Assembly (NCBI GenBank): GCA_964584125.1
Contig: CAZOYP010000016.1
Span: 1 to 35,116, forward strand
Reading direction: 5' to 3'
Length of the DNA stretch: 35,116 nucleotides
Source: Nitromaritima sp964584125
GTDB taxonomy: Bacteria > Nitrospinota > Nitrospinia > Nitrospinales > VA-1
A program made the translations under genes and the position numbers. Below the pieces are notes generated by a model. That model had not been told where the DNA came from. It searched no databases and saw only the letters and a list, made by a program, of their open reading frames with translations. Positions 33,340-35,116 of this stretch are shown in pieces (position 1 is the first letter of the stretch; each line of letters starts with the position of its first letter).

Positions 33340-35116
33340 TTAAATAATAATCAGTTTAGCGTGGTTTACCGAAATACGTTTTTTCCCATAATTTTTTTTA
33401 AAAAATATATCTACCTTTAAATCATCTTCACTGCCACCTCGTTTAATAATGATTCCTGCTCCAAACTTTGGGTGCAAAACTTTTGTGCCAATTGCAAAAG
33501 AGGCCTCTTGGTTTTCGTTTACAAATGTAGTGGCTGGAATTTCATTGGCTCCATATTTAGTCTGCGTTGACTTTTGATAAGAAGGTTCTTCCATGCGGCT
33601 CTTATTAGTTATCACATCCGAAGGAATTGCCATTAAAAACTGAGATGGTGGATAATTGAATGTGCTGCCATATATCCTCCTCATTCTCGCGTTACTAACG
33701 CAAAGCTTCTTTTTAGCTCGAGTAATTCCCACATAACACAACCTTCTCTCCTCTTCATATTCTTCCGGATCAGACATCGAACTAGCATGAGGTAAAAGCC
33801 CATCTTCTAATCCAATAATATAAACTGAATCATACTCCAACCCCTTACATGTATGAAGAGTCATCATTTGCAAAACACCGCGGGAGTCATCTATTGAATC
33901 CGCGTCAGAAACCAACGCTGTAGTATCTAAGAATTCTTGTAAGGTCTCCCCCTTCTCTTCTGATTGTTGAATTGCAGTATAGAGCTCGTTTAATGTATCC
34001 ATACGGTCTCTACTTTCACGAGTGTCTTCATTTTTCAGCATAGCTGCATACCCCGTACGCTCAACAACCTCTTGAAAAAAATCAACTAATGCAGCATTTT
34101 CATGAAAGGACCTTAATCCATCTATTATTTCAAGAAAGTTTATAATCTTATTCTTAGCTCCAGAAGTAATAACTCGAGAATAGCTAACCTGACGCAAACC
34201 CTCCATTAAAGCGATGTTTTTATCTTCAGAATACTTTTCTATCTTGGCTAGGGAAGTCTTGCCAATTCCACGAGTAGGAACATTGATGATTCGGCGAAGC
34301 GAAACAGAATCTGCCGGATTAATAATCACCCGAACAAACGCAAGTATATCCTTAATTTCCTTACGTTCATAAAACCGAAACCCTCCGATCAAACGATACG
34401 GGATATCAGATCCTCTTAAAGCTTCTTCCATTGCACGGGACTGTGCATTAGTGCGATAGAGAACCGCCATGTTGTTAAACAAAACTCCTTCTTCCTGGTT
34501 GTGCCTTACAATAAATTCGCATACAGAACGAGCTTCATCATTTTCATCTTCAGCTCGATAGTAAATAATTGGCATCCCCTCTTCATTCTGAGTCCAAAGG
34601 GTTTTTTCTTTACGGTTCCTATTTTCCGACACCACCCCAGCCGCCGCTTTAAGAATAACTTGGGTTGAACGATAATTTTCTTCTAGCTTAATTACGCGAG
34701 TATTTGGAAAATCCTTTTCAAAGTTTAAAATATTCTCTATATTAGCCCCTCGCCACCTGTAAATACTCTGATCATCATCTCCTACTGCACAAACATTGCT
34801 ATGTTTTGAAGCAAGCAAGCAAACTAATTTATATTGTGTCGCATTTGTGTCCTGAAATTCATCAACTAGAATTTGTTGAAACTGGTTATTGTATCGCTCT
34901 GAAACAGTCTCTGATTCTTTGAACAGACGAACTGTCATAATTAGAAGATCATCAAAATCTAAAGCATTACTTTTTTTTAAATTATGTTGATATAATGGAT
35001 AAACTTCAGCCGCCTTCATTTTTGCACCAAAAGGGAAATTATCTGAATCAATATCAGTCGCTAAAATAAAATCGTTTTTAAAACTGCTAATATGGTTTAA
35101 CAAGGTCTTGGGAGGA
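33340..35116 (-). CDS. pcrA: Superfamily 1 DNA helicase PcrA/UvrD, N-terminus cut by window edge
   Basis: 3'-5' DNA helicase of the UvrD/Rep/PcrA type, about 590 residues visible. The frame stays open to the last base (the residues before the TTG at 35103 read PKTL), so the true start and Walker A motif lie beyond the window and roughly 150 residues are missing. Seen motifs in order: Walker B LVDEFQDTNATQYKL, motif III VGDDDQSIYRWRGAN, LEENYRST, the RTNAQSRAMEEAL segment, motif V MTLHTCKGLEYDSVYIIGLE, and motif VI ERRLCYVGITRAKKKL. The C-terminal end GTKVLHPKFGAGIIIKRG is the Tudor-like tail typical of PcrA and UvrD that contacts RNA polymerase. It works in repair and removal of stalled polymerase. 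PcrA versus UvrD is a naming choice. Confidence 0.95.
   Translation of the reverse strand, partial: PPKTLLNHISSFKNDFILATDIDSDNFPFGAKMKAAEVYPLYQHNLKKSNALDFDDLLIMTVRLFKESETVSERYNNQFQQILVDEFQDTNATQYKLVCLLASKHSNVCAVGDDDQSIYRWRGANIENILNFEKDFPNTRVIKLEENYRSTQVILKAAAGVVSENRNRKEKTLWTQNEEGMPIIYYRAEDENDEARSVCEFIVRHNQEEGVLFNNMAVLYRTNAQSRAMEEALRGSDIPYRLIGGFRFYERKEIKDILAFVRVIINPADSVSLRRIINVPTRGIGKTSLAKIEKYSEDKNIALMEGLRQVSYSRVITSGAKNKIINFLEIIDGLRSFHENAALVDFFQEVVERTGYAAMLKNEDTRESRDRMDTLNELYTAIQQSEEKGETLQEFLDTTALVSDADSIDDSRGVLQMMTLHTCKGLEYDSVYIIGLEDGLLPHASSMSDPEEYEEERRLCYVGITRAKKKLCVSNARMRRIYGSTFNYPPSQFLMAIPSDVITNKSRMEEPSYQKSTQTKYGANEIPATTFVNENQEASFAIGTKVLHPKFGAGIIIKRGGSEDDLKVDIFFKKNYGKKRISVNHAKLIII

Overview
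This is an AT-rich window of bacterial DNA. It holds a large surface-glycan biosynthesis region (about 100 to 29,700) that joins a stretch of housekeeping genes (about 30,650 to the right edge). The ulosonic-acid genes, CDP-sugar genes and a LIC12162-type transferase point to a Gram-negative organism with an elaborate LPS, capsule or glycosylated surface protein. The low GC and the glycan gene content resemble free-living aquatic bacteria, but I cannot name a phylum from sequence alone. No tRNA, rRNA, CRISPR array, transposase or integrase was seen.

Layout. (1) 107-2278, minus: a DegT-type sugar aminotransferase and an SDR epimerase/dehydratase. (2) 2485-3924, plus: a radical SAM/B12-type protein behind a good sigma70-like promoter. 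(3) 4280-18752, minus, eleven genes in one direction. In transcription order these are a CMP-sugar synthetase (NeuA type), a Gfo/Idh oxidoreductase, a classical SDR, a short NeuB-type synthase, a class III aminotransferase, a Kdo 8-oxidase (KdnB) homologue, a small KdsC-type phosphatase, two radical SAM proteins, a LIC12162-family putative transferase and a SAM methyltransferase. (4) 19053-20989, plus: two overlapping Gfo/Idh-type genes. (5) 21056-23143, minus: a radical SAM protein paralogous to the one at 7806-9911. (6) 23460-28874, plus: an SDR reductase, RfbF, RfbG, an RmlC-like epimerase and two glycosyltransferases, which look like a CDP-6-deoxyhexose module. (7) 28927-30414, minus: an FkbM methyltransferase and a DJ-1/PfpI-like protein that lacks the usual cysteine. 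(8) From 30656: TrmL, a DUF4325 STAS-like protein, HflX and the C-terminal four fifths of a PcrA/UvrD helicase cut by the window edge.

How the genes may work together. NeuB plus a KdsC-like phosphatase plus NeuA is the minimal set to make a phosphorylated ulosonic acid, remove the phosphate and activate the sugar with CMP. The KdnB homologue and an aminotransferase directly between the synthase and the phosphatase suggest that a terminal hydroxyl is oxidised and aminated. In Shewanella Kdo8N the same chemistry uses a different aminotransferase fold. The short NeuB lacks the C-terminal SAF domain. The product could therefore be an amino-ulosonic acid distinct from Kdo8N, legionaminic or pseudaminic acid. 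This is the best candidate for an undescribed system here, and the radical SAM proteins and the LIC12162-type transferase are candidate tailoring and transfer enzymes. No flippase, polymerase or ABC exporter gene lies in the window, so the export route cannot be seen.
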